A DNA stretch of 35,459 nucleotides from Candidatus Babeliales bacterium (GCA_017992075.1 JAGOPI010000006.1:1-35459); one strand, 5' to 3'; shown: positions 24,441-32,430, counted from the first letter of the stretch. A program made the numbers and translations. Notes: generated by a model from the letters alone, not told the origin.

Positions 24441-26177
24441 ATGATCTTGAATTTTCGTCGCCTATGCGCCATCATCACAATTAGCAACTTTTTTATATGT
24501 ACGTCCATATTTGCAGAACTAACAACACTGCAACATTATGATCCTGCTCCAATTTTTTCTGCAAACGACAGCATGATGCCACCCAATAGTCAATTTTTAG
24601 ATTTAATTCAGGCAGACATGAAAGGTGAGGTACCAAATAAAACTCGACGCTTTGGAATTAATATTAGTGGATTTATTCAAGGTGCAAATCGTGCCATCGG
24701 ATATAATGGTACAACAACTTACGGAACCGTTAACGGAGTTCCTGAAAATGGATTTGAACTTGGAGATTTTCGTGGAACATTGTATGCAATGGGTCTTTTT
24801 TTAGGAGCTAATCCAAAAAATGGCAATTCAATTTGGGCAGATCCTACATTAAATACAGACGATGCAAGAAATATTACAACGGCTTCAATTGCAGCTTTTG
24901 ACCTACCCGATTGTTTATCAGAGATCGCTACAGCTTTTGGACTTGGAAGTCCTACTCCCGTATCTCCTCCTTCAGCAACTGGTATGATTTTTAATCCAGG
25001 AACGACCACAGCAACCTATAACGTTCCTAGCGTTTTTACAGAATCAGCTTTAGCAACAGACACTAAATATTTTGGAGCTTTTTCAACACCAATTGAATAT
25101 CGAAAACAAGGTTTACGCTTAGAATTTAACCTACAATGCAATGATTATATTGGGTTAACGATTCAAACAGGATTTGCAAATATTCAACAATATTATACAA
25201 ATACCATTGCTACGCAGACAACTTCTGCAACAAGCTGTTCGCCAATTGGTCAAACAGCTCCTGGACCTTACAGCATTTCAAACGTTGCAACCATCTGTCA
25301 AACTGGTGCGACTGGTAGCTCAGCGCCAATTTCTTCGCTCTACAATAATTTAAATTTACAGTCAGTAGTTTCAGGATCTCCAGGTAGTTCAAATGTTGCA
25401 GCTCAAACTACATTTAACACCTATATTTCAAACAATTTAGATAACATTTTATCTAAAGAATGCGGTATCAATCAAACTGCCTGCTCTTTTGACAAATCAA
25501 GCGTTGAAGATGTTCGAGTTACACTAACAGTTCAGCGAGCTTATGCTCCAAATCGATTTAACGAAGATGATGAAGATGATGTTTGGCCAGATATGATTTT
25601 AACACCATACGTTTGGGCTGGCGGTACATTTCCGGTTGCAAAAGAAATCGATTATTCAAATCTTTTAAGCCTACCATTTGGCAACAACGGCCACGTATCT
25701 GCTGGTGGTGGCGCTGGTATCACTTTTGATTTCGCAGAATCTGTTGAAGTTGGTGTTGAAGGTGGCGTAACTGCATTTTTTTCAAAAAATGAACATCGCC
25801 CATTCCCGACAAGTCCATTACAACGAGTTATTTATCCGTTTTGGACTGATGTGACAACTCAACCAGGATTTAACTGGAACTTTAAAGTACTTTTAAATGC
25901 TTATCAATTTTTAAAACATGTTAATTTTTGGTTTACTTATGAACTTATTCAACATCGAAAAGACTGTTTTACCGTAATGGACAGTGAAAAAGCTCAATAT
26001 TTTTATCCTGAATCATTATCGTGCAAATCTGACTGGCGTTGTCAATTTTTTAATGCTGCTGTCGTGTTTGACATTCAACCCGGAATTCAAGCAAGCTTTG
26101 TATGGCAACAACCAATTAGCCCACGTAATGCGTACTATCCTGTCAGCATTATGGGATCTTTAAACTTTATGTTCTAA
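24441..26177 (+). CDS. Predicted outer-membrane beta-barrel protein
   Basis: A 578-residue protein with a signal peptide (about residues 1-25, ending CTSIFAE). The middle (about 170-330) is rich in Ser, Thr, Gly, Asn and Pro. The C-terminal half shows short alternating strands (MILTPYVWAGGTFPVA, AGGGAGITFDFAESVEVGVE, ASFVWQQPIS) and ends in Phe (MGSLNFMF), the usual outer-membrane sorting signal. Four Cys in the middle and near the C-terminus could form disulfides. It may be a porin-like major surface protein of this lineage. I recognise no named family, so the call rests on architecture. Confidence 0.72.
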   Translation: MILNFRRLCAIITISNFFICTSIFAELTTLQHYDPAPIFSANDSMMPPNSQFLDLIQADMKGEVPNKTRRFGINISGFIQGANRAIGYNGTTTYGTVNGVPENGFELGDFRGTLYAMGLFLGANPKNGNSIWADPTLNTDDARNITTASIAAFDLPDCLSEIATAFGLGSPTPVSPPSATGMIFNPGTTTATYNVPSVFTESALATDTKYFGAFSTPIEYRKQGLRLEFNLQCNDYIGLTIQTGFANIQQYYTNTIATQTTSATSCSPIGQTAPGPYSISNVATICQTGATGSSAPISSLYNNLNLQSVVSGSPGSSNVAAQTTFNTYISNNLDNILSKECGINQTACSFDKSSVEDVRVTLTVQRAYAPNRFNEDDEDDVWPDMILTPYVWAGGTFPVAKEIDYSNLLSLPFGNNGHVSAGGGAGITFDFAESVEVGVEGGVTAFFSKNEHRPFPTSPLQRVIYPFWTDVTTQPGFNWNFKVLLNAYQFLKHVNFWFTYELIQHRKDCFTVMDSEKAQYFYPESLSCKSDWRCQFFNAAVVFDIQPGIQASFVWQQPISPRNAYYPVSIMGSLNFMF

Positions 26178-26278
26178 GCAATACCCCTAGACTTTTAAGC
26201 AAAACCAACGTATTCTAAAGGTATGTGTGAAATCTTATAAATTTAATCTATAAATTTTTCGTAAGGCGGCTGTTAGCT

Positions 26279-26500
26279 ATGTCCAAAAAAGCAAATATCA
26301 AAGTTCAAGTTACAAGCAATATCGATCGTGCACTTCGTCAACTCAAGAAAAAAATTGAACGTGAAGGCATCGTTCGAGATATGAAACGCGTTGTTTACTT
26401 TGAATCTCCAACACAAAAAAAACGTAAACGTTTGATTCGTGCTATCAAACAAAATTTAATGCTTTTGGCTAGCCGCGGTGAATTGCTTATCAAACGATAA
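26279..26500 (+). CDS. rpsU: 30S ribosomal protein bS21
   Basis: A 73-residue, very basic protein. IDRALRQLKKKIEREGIVRDMK and the KKRKRLIRAIK segment are the bS21 signature (quoted in parts). It binds the 30S subunit near the Shine-Dalgarno helix. AAGGCGG lies about eleven bases upstream of the ATG. Its stop shares one base with the start of rbfA (TAATG), so the two are translationally coupled. The length is normal. Confidence 0.95.
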   Translation: MSKKANIKVQVTSNIDRALRQLKKKIEREGIVRDMKRVVYFESPTQKKRKRLIRAIKQNLMLLASRGELLIKR

Positions 26501-26880
26501 TGAACAATTCCTCCAACTTATCTCATATTAAACGATCTCAAAAAGAATCGCTTTTGCTCAAAGAGCTTTCCAAGATGCTTTTACAATTGTCTTTAGATGA
26601 TGCAGAGCTTAATGGATTATTTATCAATCGCGTTGAACTTTCAAAAAATAAAGGCGTTTGTATCATTTATTTTTATGATCCAAATGGTCGTGAAATTTTT
26701 GAACATAAAAAAAGACGTTTAATTTTGTATAAACCATCACTTCGAAAAGGCATAGCTTCAACACTTGATGGTCGTTATACACCAGAACTCAAATTTGCTT
26801 TTGATGAACAGTTTGAAAAACAACAACGTATTGAAAACATTCTTGAAACGGTCAAAAAAGATTTTGATAAAGCTGAGTAA
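26500..26880 (+). CDS. rbfA: Ribosome-binding factor A
   Basis: A 126-residue protein of the KH-like RbfA family, needed for late 30S maturation. The diagnostic C-terminal half is clear: KPSLRKGIASTLDGRYTPEL, then KFAFDEQFEKQQRIENIL. The N-terminal part (HIKRSQKESLLLKELSKMLL) matches the first helix. The overlap with rpsU (TAATG) fits a ribosome-related operon. Similarity in the central strands is moderate. Confidence 0.85.
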   Translation: MNNSSNLSHIKRSQKESLLLKELSKMLLQLSLDDAELNGLFINRVELSKNKGVCIIYFYDPNGREIFEHKKRRLILYKPSLRKGIASTLDGRYTPELKFAFDEQFEKQQRIENILETVKKDFDKAE

Positions 26881-26891
26881 AAATTTTGATA

Positions 26892-27539
26892 ATGATTGGC
26901 GCAACTGCAATTCTTGCTCTTTTTTTTTTGATTTGGTCAATTGCTTTACGTCATTTGGCAGTATTTTTGATTAAAGATTGCACACACAAATCAATCAAAA
27001 CTCCCATTTTTTTATCAATTGATATTGTAGCCACCATTTGGTGGCTTTTTGCTGCATATCAAATTACAAATTTTTTATTCGCACATTTTATACTACTGAG
27101 TGCACTTTGGATCACCATTCACACTGATTTTTCACAAATGCTTATTTCTCGTTTTGTTTCTTTATATCTCATTCCTTTTGGTTTATTTTTTTCTATTATG
27201 AATTTATTACCAATATCACCATTTGAAAGTGTTTTGACATCCATTTTTGGTTATGGATTTTTTTGGATTGCAAATAAAATTTTTTATATTTTAAAAAAAC
27301 ATGATGGACTTGGACAAGGAGATTTAGAATTGATTGCCATGATTGGATCATTTACCGGTTTTTTAGGTTGTTGGTTCACCATACTATTTGCATCCACCAC
27401 TGGAACAATATGCGCAGGATTCTATTTAATTTTTACTCATAAAAAAATTCAAATATTACCATTTGGACCATTTTTGGCCATTGGATCTATGATCTTCGTA
27501 CTTTTTCAAGATACAATAGTGTATTGGCTGCTTTCTTAA
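26892..27539 (+). CDS. Prepilin peptidase-like A24 aspartic protease, short form
   Basis: About 215 residues with six or seven hydrophobic helices. The family motif G-x-GD is present as GLGQGDLELIAMIGSFTG, and the first catalytic Asp is probably in HTDFSQMLISR. C-terminal LPFGPFLAIG also matches type IV prepilin peptidases (PilD/TadV). These cleave prepilin-like signal peptides. The usual N-terminal methylase region with its CxxC pairs is missing; only a short helix and a basic loop stand there. I use the ATG at 26892; an in-frame TTG lies two codons earlier. It follows rbfA by 11 bp, which suggests one operon. No pilin genes occur in the window. Confidence 0.82.
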   Translation: MIGATAILALFFLIWSIALRHLAVFLIKDCTHKSIKTPIFLSIDIVATIWWLFAAYQITNFLFAHFILLSALWITIHTDFSQMLISRFVSLYLIPFGLFFSIMNLLPISPFESVLTSIFGYGFFWIANKIFYILKKHDGLGQGDLELIAMIGSFTGFLGCWFTILFASTTGTICAGFYLIFTHKKIQILPFGPFLAIGSMIFVLFQDTIVYWLLS

Positions 27540-27585
27540 ATTCAAAGATTCTTTTTTTTTTGATAGGGTTTTTTTTCATAGTTCC

Positions 27586-27746
27586 GAACAACGAAATACG
27601 TTTGTGCGACTTTCTGACCGTCCTTAATCCTACGAAGCTTTAGCAAAGTAGGAAGGAAGGGCAAAAGTCGTTCTTTATTTCGGTGGGGATATCTAAGGGA
27701 CCACCCTTAGACGCATGTTTATTAAGCATGTGCGATCATGCTTAAT
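27586..27746. other. Highly structured intergenic region, possible ncRNA or repeat cluster
   Basis: Several nested or consecutive stems are visible. CGAAATA (27592-27598) pairs with TATTTCG (27676-27682); CGACTTT (27607-27613) pairs with AAAGTCG (27664-27670); TCCTAC (27628-27633) pairs with GTAGGA (27648-27653). After this long composite hairpin come CTAAGGG/CCCTTAG (27693-27699 with 27704-27710, loop ACCA) and ATTAAGCATG/CATGCTTAAT (27721-27730 with 27737-27746, loop TGCGAT). The base composition is less AT-rich than the surroundings. I found no match to tmRNA, RNase P, SRP or 6S RNA. The region lies in the 256-bp gap between the convergent prepilin peptidase and secreted protein genes. Confidence 0.55.
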
Positions 27747-27795
27747 GAAAGATTTGAAGGATTTTAATCAACAGGAAGCAATTCCGGAAAAAAAC

Positions 27796-28464
27796 TTAAA
27801 TTCGTTCAACAATTCCATTACTGCAAACTCCACCTTCACCATGAAAAACTTGAATTGTTGGATAAATGCCTTTACCAATCGTTTGATTAATATCAAGTCC
27901 AATGACCAATTTTGAAAAAATTCCTTTTGCAAAACTTAACCATGCTACCTGTTTATCTTTATAGCTTTTAGATATTTTTTTATTATTTTTCACAACAACT
28001 CTAGAGAGATTTATCAAATAACCTGAAATTTCAACTTCATGAGGAATAACCGTAATATCTCTGCCAATCCAATGATTTAACCAATCATCAACTGTTTTAA
28101 ATTTTTTAGCTCGTTTTGTTTCAAACCACAAATCATAAACTTCTTTAATTTTTTCAAAATTGAAATGATATGAATCATCAACAAACCATATTTTTTTCTT
28201 CGTAAAAGGATCTTTATAATAAACTGGACGTAAAACAATACTTGGTTTACCAATTTCAAGCAAAAATTCATGAGTAAATTTACTATGATCATCAATCACA
28301 ACATCACAATCAGATAAAGAACAATCTGAAGCATCACTATGCTCAAGAATTACAAAACCAAAATCAGAATTATTTACAATAGACTGAATGACGGGTGCTG
28401 CATACACATGAACCATAAAAAAACTTACAATAGCAGCGACTTGAATACAAATTTGCAACCTCAT
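27796..28464 (-). CDS. Secreted protein, unknown function
   Basis: A 222-residue protein with a signal peptide (about residues 1-22, ending FFMVHVYAA). The mature part has two close Cys pairs (SDCSLSDCDVV), a VDDSYHFNF segment, and a C-terminal block AKGIFSKLVIGLDINQTIGK. The last ten residues include one more Cys. No catalytic motif or family is recognised. It probably folds as a small alpha/beta domain. It is the first of two minus-strand genes with tsaC, the latter lying 94 bp upstream. Confidence 0.72.
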   Translation of the reverse strand: MRLQICIQVAAIVSFFMVHVYAAPVIQSIVNNSDFGFVILEHSDASDCSLSDCDVVIDDHSKFTHEFLLEIGKPSIVLRPVYYKDPFTKKKIWFVDDSYHFNFEKIKEVYDLWFETKRAKKFKTVDDWLNHWIGRDITVIPHEVEISGYLINLSRVVVKNNKKISKSYKDKQVAWLSFAKGIFSKLVIGLDINQTIGKGIYPTIQVFHGEGGVCSNGIVERI

Positions 28465-28558
28465 TGCATTTCCCTCTTTAATTAATATTTCCTTTTATTT
28501 TCATTGTAGTGAAAATAAAGAAACATAATCAATGGTTTTACTGGAAGGACAGCCTCTT

Positions 28559-29170
28559 TTAAGTTAAAAGGTCTTGTAATTTTTCAACACTAAAGGCACC
28601 AGATCGTAAGACTTGAATATCTCCGGTTGAACAATCAAGAATTGTTGAAGGACTTTTTGAATAACATTGTTGTTCTCGATCACTGCATACAACACCAACT
28701 TGAGTTATAATTGAAACGTCAATTTGATCAATGCAATTTATAACCGATTGTCCTGAAACATTAGCACTTGTAGAAAACAATCCATCAAAATATTGCATAA
28801 GTTTCAACAATCCATCATGATCAGGAACTCGAAGAGCAATCGTTCCCTGATCACTAATCATCCAGCTTGGTAAATCTTTCCGTGCTTTAAAAACTAAAGT
28901 AACTGGCCCTGGCCAACACGTTTCAATCAATGTTTGTAATTTTTCATTTAATGGTTGATCAATAAATTTTAATAAACGACTTGCAGATGCAATAGTAATT
29001 AAATATGGCTGATCATTTCTTTGTTTAATTTGATTCATTTTTTCAAACGATTCTTGAGTAACATTACCCCAAAGACCAAGCACGGTATCTCCAGAGGCAA
29101 GAACAATTTCACCACGATTTAAAGTTTCTTTTAATTTTTGTATCGTATCAACATCATTCCAATAGATCAT
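28559..29170 (-). CDS. tsaC: Threonylcarbamoyl-AMP synthase (Sua5/YrdC/TsaC family)
   Basis: Makes threonylcarbamoyl-AMP from threonine, bicarbonate and ATP for the universal t6A37 modification of tRNAs. The 203-residue protein has the ATP/nucleotide-binding pattern GDTVLGLWG, the K-x-R motif (IKQRNDQPYLI), PGPVTLVFKA and STSANVSGQ. It is a single-domain TsaC form without the C-terminal Sua5 extension. The usual PT-(D/E)-TVYGL is replaced by SGDTVLGL, a mild departure. The ATG start at 29170 is well placed. It is divergent from the ATP synthase genes. Confidence 0.92.
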   Translation of the reverse strand: MIYWNDVDTIQKLKETLNRGEIVLASGDTVLGLWGNVTQESFEKMNQIKQRNDQPYLITIASASRLLKFIDQPLNEKLQTLIETCWPGPVTLVFKARKDLPSWMISDQGTIALRVPDHDGLLKLMQYFDGLFSTSANVSGQSVINCIDQIDVSIITQVGVVCSDREQQCYSKSPSTILDCSTGDIQVLRSGAFSVEKLQDLLT

Positions 29171-29198
29171 AACCTGTTTTCCTTAAATCATGACTAAA

Positions 29199-29226
29199 TT
29201 GACCTTTAACTCTATACATGTATAGT
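29199..29226 (+). promoter_or_regulatory. Sigma-70-like promoter of the atp genes
   Basis: TTGACC (29199-29204), a 16-bp spacer, and TATAGT (29221-29226). Both boxes match the consensus at five of six positions. It lies about 53 bp before the ATG at 29279 and is the best promoter match I saw in the window. Confidence 0.6.
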
Positions 29227-29278
29227 TTATAACAATGCAAAAATTTGCGTAACGTCTAATTTTTAAAAAAAATAATTT

Positions 29279-29530
29279 ATGATTTTAATTTCAACTTTTA
29301 CAATAATTGTCGGAATATTATATGGAGCTTTTCTTGTTGAAAGCAAAAAGCATAATTTTCAAAATCATAAACCGATTATTGACATTGTTTTAACATTACT
29401 ACGGTATTTTATTCTTATTTTTATCATTTTCAAAATAGTAACAAATATCTCAGGCAACTCTATACTTCTCTTAATATTATTTGTATCATCATACCTGAGT
29501 ACCGTTGCGCTACTTATTTATAAGCAATAA
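29279..29530 (+). CDS. Small membrane protein upstream of atpB, possibly AtpI-like
   Basis: An 83-residue protein with about three hydrophobic helices (residues 3-20, 35-55, 60-80). It lies 15 bp before atpB and shares the promoter at 29199, so it belongs to the ATP synthase cluster. In many bacteria the first gene of that operon is atpI or atpZ, a small membrane protein that helps assemble the c-ring or import Mg2+. Here the topology and place fit, but I see no diagnostic sequence motif. It could also be an unrelated small membrane protein. Confidence 0.6.
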   Translation: MILISTFTIIVGILYGAFLVESKKHNFQNHKPIIDIVLTLLRYFILIFIIFKIVTNISGNSILLLILFVSSYLSTVALLIYKQ

Positions 29531-29545
29531 ATTAAAGAGAATTGT

Positions 29546-30301
29546 ATGCATAATCCAACCGTTGCACATCATACCTGGCAGCCATTGGTCCACTGGGGAT
29601 TTGATGCAAAATTTTGGACTTTGCAAATGGACACCTTGATCAGCACCTGGGTAATTTTAGGAATTATTTTCATTTTAAGCATTTTTATATCTCGATGTCT
29701 TGCCAATGAAAAAAGTTTAGTCCGCTATGTCGTGATCAGTTATGTCAAAATTTTTCAAGATCTTTTACAACAATCAATTCAAGCATGTCCTGAAAATCAT
29801 TTATCAATGATTACATCTATTTTTTCTTTTATTGTTTTATGTAACACAATTCAAATCATTCCTTGGCTTGAAGAACCAACAAAAGATTTAAATACTACGT
29901 TAGCATTTGGGCTTATTTCATTTTTATATGTTCATAGTAACGCTATTCGCGCTAAAGGATTTAAGCATTATATTGCTCATTATTTTGAACCGTTTTTTCT
30001 CATGTTTCCTTTACACGTTATTGGAACATTTTCGTCAATTATTTCTATCTCGTTTCGATTATTTGGAAATATTTTTGGTGGATTTATTATCAGCTCACTG
30101 TACACAAACATGATGTCAGGATCTGCGATTTTACAAATGATCGGTTTAGCTTCCGGTGCTAACATAATTATGCTTTTAATTTTTGGAATATTTGAAGGAT
30201 TTATTCAAGCATTTGTATTCACGATGCTCACGCTCACATATTTATCAATGCAAATTATGCCTGAAGACGAAGATGAAGCAAATTTAAGCACCATTCCATA
30301 A
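29546..30301 (+). CDS. atpB: F-type ATP synthase subunit a
   Basis: Membrane subunit that forms the two ion half-channels against the c-ring. The 251-residue protein has the diagnostic SFRLFGNIFGG with the essential arginine at R171, the PTKDLNTTLAFGL segment, and the C-terminal IFEGFIQAFVFTMLTLTYL helix (both quoted in part). Length and topology (five to six helices) are normal. It is followed after 14 bp by the fused c-subunit gene. No genes for subunit b, delta, or F1 follow. Confidence 0.95.
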   Translation: MHNPTVAHHTWQPLVHWGFDAKFWTLQMDTLISTWVILGIIFILSIFISRCLANEKSLVRYVVISYVKIFQDLLQQSIQACPENHLSMITSIFSFIVLCNTIQIIPWLEEPTKDLNTTLAFGLISFLYVHSNAIRAKGFKHYIAHYFEPFFLMFPLHVIGTFSSIISISFRLFGNIFGGFIISSLYTNMMSGSAILQMIGLASGANIIMLLIFGIFEGFIQAFVFTMLTLTYLSMQIMPEDEDEANLSTIP

Positions 30302-30315
30302 AAGATTGAATTGCT

Positions 30316-31260
30316 ATGATAGACAGTACCTACATTCTTCTTTCTTTAATACCGGTCATTTTAAGTGCCCTTGGCACTGGTATTGGACAAGGACTCATCG
30401 GCAAACAAGCACTACAAAGTATGCTGAAACAACCAACAGCTTCAAACAATATTTCAAAATTATGCATTATTGGAACAGCCGTTACTGAAACTGCTGCAAT
30501 TTTAGGTATCTTAATGTCTCTCATGCTTTTGGGTGACGCAAACAAAATTCAAAATGCTTGGTCAATATATGGGGTGATTGGAATTGCTTGCGCTGTTGGC
30601 ATTTCAGGTTTTTGTGTAGGAATTGCATCATCATTTCCAGTTATTGCATCATGTCAAAGTTTAGCGCGTCAACCATTCTTACAAGGCAAAATTTTAAATT
30701 TAATGCTCATTACTCAAACTTTAATCATGACACCCAATATTTTTGGACTCCTTATTGCGCTTTTAATTAAGGGAAAAATGACAGAAACTGAAAGCTTTAC
30801 TCAAGCTTTGCAACTTTTAGCAAGCGGACTAAGTATTGGACTTGGTTGTATTGGTCCATCAATTGGCTTAAGTTTATTTGCCTTTGCAGCATGCCAAGCA
30901 ATTGGTATCAACAAAAAAGCATATGGAAAAATATTAACCTTCACATTCATTTGTGAAGCAATTATTGAAACTCCTGTTATATTTTCATTACTTATTTCAC
31001 TCATAATTTTAACGACAACAATTAACCATGAATCAATTTTGCAAGGTTGGCAATTTTTAGCCGCTGCACTTTGTATCGGACTTTCTACAATTTCTCCCGG
31101 AATCAATTCTGGTCGCACTGCAGCATATGCAAGTACACAAATAGCTTATAACCTTGAAACATATCCAAATTTGTCAAAATTAACGATGCTTGCACTTGCA
31201 ATGATCGATTCATTTACCATTTATGGACTTTTAATTTCAATTATCATGATTTTATATTAA
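30316..31260 (+). CDS. atpE: F-type ATP synthase c subunit, four fused hairpins
   Basis: An ordinary c subunit is about 75-90 residues with two helices. This one is 314 residues with eight hydrophobic helices, built as four c-like hairpins in exact 80-residue register. The ion-binding carboxylate positions of helix 2 are E58, M138, E218 and D298. So hairpin 2 lacks the carboxylate while hairpins 1, 3 and 4 keep it. The next residue is Thr or Ser in all four (T59, T139, T219, S299). In helix 1, hairpin 1 has GIGQG with Q25, a Gln seen in Na+-binding c subunits; the equivalents are S105, L185 and S265. Because the repeats are diverged, the fusion is not recent. It follows atpB directly. Multi-hairpin c or K subunits are known from V-type and some archaeal and acetogen ATPases; four in an F-type neighbourhood is unusual. 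It would change the ion-to-ATP ratio. Confidence 0.88.
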   Translation: MIDSTYILLSLIPVILSALGTGIGQGLIGKQALQSMLKQPTASNNISKLCIIGTAVTETAAILGILMSLMLLGDANKIQNAWSIYGVIGIACAVGISGFCVGIASSFPVIASCQSLARQPFLQGKILNLMLITQTLIMTPNIFGLLIALLIKGKMTETESFTQALQLLASGLSIGLGCIGPSIGLSLFAFAACQAIGINKKAYGKILTFTFICEAIIETPVIFSLLISLIILTTTINHESILQGWQFLAAALCIGLSTISPGINSGRTAAYASTQIAYNLETYPNLSKLTMLALAMIDSFTIYGLLISIIMILY

Positions 31261-31297
31261 TTTCGTAATACTTTTCACTTCAAACTATTACGAAATT
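31259..31297 (+). terminator. Hairpin after atpE
   Basis: AATTTCGTAATA (31259-31270) and TATTACGAAATT (31286-31297) form a perfect 12-bp stem with a 15-nt loop, ending in TT. It overlaps the atpE stop codon. It probably ends the atp transcript and so supports the view that no further atp genes are co-transcribed. Confidence 0.6.
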
Positions 31298-31330
31298 TTC
31301 AAGGGTAAATTCAATCAAATATAATTATTT

Positions 31331-31358
31331 GTCATCCACAGCTTTGAACGGGGATCTA
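31331..31358. repeat. Dispersed short palindromic repeat, degraded
   Basis: GTCATCCACAGCTTTGAACG followed by GGGATCTA. A degraded member of the GTCATCC...GGGATC class. It pairs in orientation with the element at 31391-31419, about 33 bp away. The 256-bp gap 31261-31516 otherwise holds the atpE hairpin and AT-rich sequence. Confidence 0.5.
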
Positions 31359-31390
31359 GCCAAATATTTTTTCAAAATTTTATAAAGACT

Positions 31391-31419
31391 TTAATTCTCG
31401 CTCAAAGTCGGGAATGACA
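31391..31419. repeat. Dispersed short palindromic repeat, degraded
   Basis: TTAATTCTCGCTC, then AAAGTCGGGAATGACA, in the opposite orientation to the element at 31331. The GGGAATGAC end matches the class. Confidence 0.5.
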
Positions 31420-31516
31420 TAAAAAGATAAAATAAAAAAAACAAATTTACTTGCTCAGAAAAAACTGAAAGCGTAAAATAAAATAAATTTAAAAATAAAC
31501 GGAAAGATTTCAAATC

Positions 31517-32425
31517 ATGAACACCTTGCTCAATTCAATTGGCAACACACCACTCGTCAAAATTTTTTCAGAATTTCCAACAAATATTTTTGCGAAACTT
31601 GAATATTTAAATCCGGGCGGTAGCATCAAAGATCGATCTGCAAAATATATGGTTGAATGGGCTGAACAACAAGGATTATTAAAACCTGGCATGACACTTA
31701 TTGATGCATCATCAGGAAATCATGGCATTGCGCTTGCTATGATCGGATCCATGAAAGGATACAAAGTCATTATTTGCTCAATGGACAAACATAGCAAAGA
31801 AAAAATTAATACCATGAAAGCATATGGCGCAACTGTATATACATTTCCATCAACAGATACTCTTGAAAATCCAAATAGTTATCACAGTCAAGCAGTCAAA
31901 CTTTCTCAAAAAATTGAAAATTCATACATGCCAAATCAATATTGCAATCCTTTAAATGCAACGGCACACTATCACGACATTGGTCCTGAAATTTGGAAAC
32001 AAACAAATGGAAAGGTAACTCACTTGATTGCTGCTGCAGGAACTGGTGGTACCGTAAGTGGTGCCGGCAAGTTTTTAAAAGAAATGAATCCTAATATTCA
32101 AGTAATTGGTGTAGATGCAAAAAATTCATTCCGATCAACAAAAGGAAACCCTAAACCCTACAAACTTGAAGGTATGGGAGTTGATTCAGATTCCAAAGTT
32201 TTAGATAACAGCGTTATCGATCATTTTATCGAAGTTGATGATGAACAAGGAATTAACATGATGAAAACACTTGCACATCAACATGGTTTTTTAGTTGGGC
32301 CAAGCAGTGGCGCTGTTGCCTATGCTGCACACAACTATGCTAAAAATTTAAAATCAACAGATGTCGTTGTCAGCATTTTTGGAGATTCAGGACGAGCGTA
32401 TCTTTCTAAAAATTATTTTGAATAA
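31517..32425 (+). CDS. cysK: Cysteine synthase (O-acetylserine sulfhydrylase) family
   Basis: PLP-dependent beta-replacement enzyme of the fold-type II family, which makes cysteine from O-acetylserine and sulfide. The 302-residue protein has the PLP lysine at K38 (NPGGSIKDRSA), SSGNHG for substrate carboxylate binding, and the phosphate loop GTGGTVSG. The Ser that contacts the PLP ring is likely in GPSSGA. Length is typical of CysK/CysM. CysM or a cystathionine beta-synthase-like enzyme cannot be excluded from motifs alone. No sulfate-assimilation or serine acetyltransferase genes are in the window. Note that the gene starts with MNTLLNSIGNTPLVKI and lacks any extension. Confidence 0.9.
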   Translation: MNTLLNSIGNTPLVKIFSEFPTNIFAKLEYLNPGGSIKDRSAKYMVEWAEQQGLLKPGMTLIDASSGNHGIALAMIGSMKGYKVIICSMDKHSKEKINTMKAYGATVYTFPSTDTLENPNSYHSQAVKLSQKIENSYMPNQYCNPLNATAHYHDIGPEIWKQTNGKVTHLIAAAGTGGTVSGAGKFLKEMNPNIQVIGVDAKNSFRSTKGNPKPYKLEGMGVDSDSKVLDNSVIDHFIEVDDEQGINMMKTLAHQHGFLVGPSSGAVAYAAHNYAKNLKSTDVVVSIFGDSGRAYLSKNYFE

Positions 32426-32430
32426 TTTTT

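Noticed and set aside
27645-27665. GGAAGGAAGG sequence resembling the SRP RNA tetraloop region
   Set aside because: The surrounding bases do not form the conserved SRP helix 8 internal loops, and the segment pairs in a different hairpin.
27715-27915. Open reading frame of 66 codons on the plus strand
   Set aside because: It overlaps the 3' end of the well-supported secreted protein gene on the other strand and begins in hairpin sequence; composition is not protein-like.
30801-31118. Antisense open frame of 105 codons inside the fused atpE gene
   Set aside because: Explained by codon bias of the repeated membrane helices; no supporting signals.
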